A DNA stretch of 6,595 nucleotides, from the NCBI GenBank assembly GCA_038249135.1, contig JBBRWO010000119.1:1-6595 (forward strand), given 5' to 3'. Positions 6,390 through 6,595 of this stretch are shown one piece after another. The stretch's first letter is position 1; every line of letters begins with the position of its first letter. The stretch is from JBBRWO01 sp038249135 (GTDB taxonomy: Bacteria > Actinomycetota > Coriobacteriia > Anaerosomatales > JAAXUF01). Both the position numbers and the translations under genes were made by a program. Under the pieces are notes generated by a model, which saw only the letters and a program-made list of their open reading frames with translations, searched no databases and had not been told where the DNA came from.

Positions 6390-6595
6390 GACACCTCCGA
6401 GACGAGCTGTTCGAGTGACATCGACTCCACGGCGATTCCCGTAACGTCGTCAACGCGCTTGGACAAACCGGTGAGTACCGCACCCGGACCCGACTCGATG
6501 AGCGTGATGGGGCCGTCAGCGGCCAAGTGCTGCATCGTCTCGGTCCAACGCACCGGAGCGGTGATCTGGGCGATGAGTCGATGACGGATCGTCTC
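6386..6595 (-). CDS. fabD: Malonyl-CoA:ACP transacylase, C-terminal 69 residues (partial, start beyond right edge)
   Basis: FabD moves the malonyl group from malonyl-CoA to ACP and so supplies the extender unit to FabF. Only the C-terminus is present. It shows LIAQITAPVRWTETMQHLA, matching the family segment with the conserved Gln (E. coli Gln250) followed by the PVxW pattern, then IESGPGAVLTGLSKR, matching the family EVGPGKVLTGLxKR segment with Ser and Ala in place of Val and Lys. The active-site Ser and His lie in the part outside the window. The TGA stop overlaps the fabG start by 4 nt, which indicates translational coupling. The identification rests on these two segments and on the position directly before fabG and acpP. 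Confidence 0.9.
   Translation of the reverse strand, partial: ETIRHRLIAQITAPVRWTETMQHLAADGPITLIESGPGAVLTGLSKRVDDVTGIAVESMSLEQLVSEVS

Overview
The window holds one stretch of a bacterial chromosome, tightly packed and transcribed entirely from the minus strand. In transcript order it reads fabD (3' end only), fabG, acpP, a fabK-like gene, fabF, rnc and smc (5' 62% or so). These are type II fatty acid synthesis genes running directly into RNase III and the SMC chromosome-organising ATPase. The DNA is GC-rich, three of the six visible starts are GTG, and the enoyl-ACP reductase slot is filled by a FabK-type flavoprotein. Together these suggest a high-GC anaerobic or facultative lineage such as Coriobacteriia-type Actinobacteriota, or possibly a high-GC Firmicutes relative. 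This placement is an inference from gene order and composition, not a database result.

Layout, right to left: 6386-6595 end of fabD; 5634-6389 fabG, overlapping fabD by 4 nt (GTGA); a 68-nt gap with a small hairpin and a strong Shine-Dalgarno; 5329-5565 acpP; a 90-nt gap with a large GC-rich stem-loop; 4273-5238 fabK-like; 3047-4276 fabF, overlapping it by 4 nt (ATGA); 2317-3042 rnc, 4 nt after fabF; a 111-nt gap with a possible extended -10 promoter; 1-2205 smc, running off the left edge. No gene-free stretch exceeds about 111 nt. I see no tRNA, rRNA, CRISPR, insertion sequence or prophage feature.

How the genes work together: FabD loads malonyl groups onto the carrier protein AcpP, FabF condenses, FabG reduces the ketone, and the FabK-like protein would reduce the enoyl intermediate. 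The dehydratase (FabZ), FabH and acetyl-CoA carboxylase are not in the window. Translational coupling is likely at fabD/fabG, fabK/fabF and fabF/rnc. The two hairpin-containing gaps flank acpP, whose product is normally needed in great excess over the enzymes. The rnc-smc pair downstream matches the common acpP-rnc-smc order of Gram-positive bacteria, with fabK-fabF inserted between acpP and rnc.

This is a core housekeeping region, and I did not find a new multi-gene system. The points most worth a second look are a four-cysteine cluster in the FabK-like protein, an Asp-to-Asn change at a metal-binding position of RNase III, the strong acpP-fabK stem-loop, and a degenerate glycine motif in the SMC hinge.
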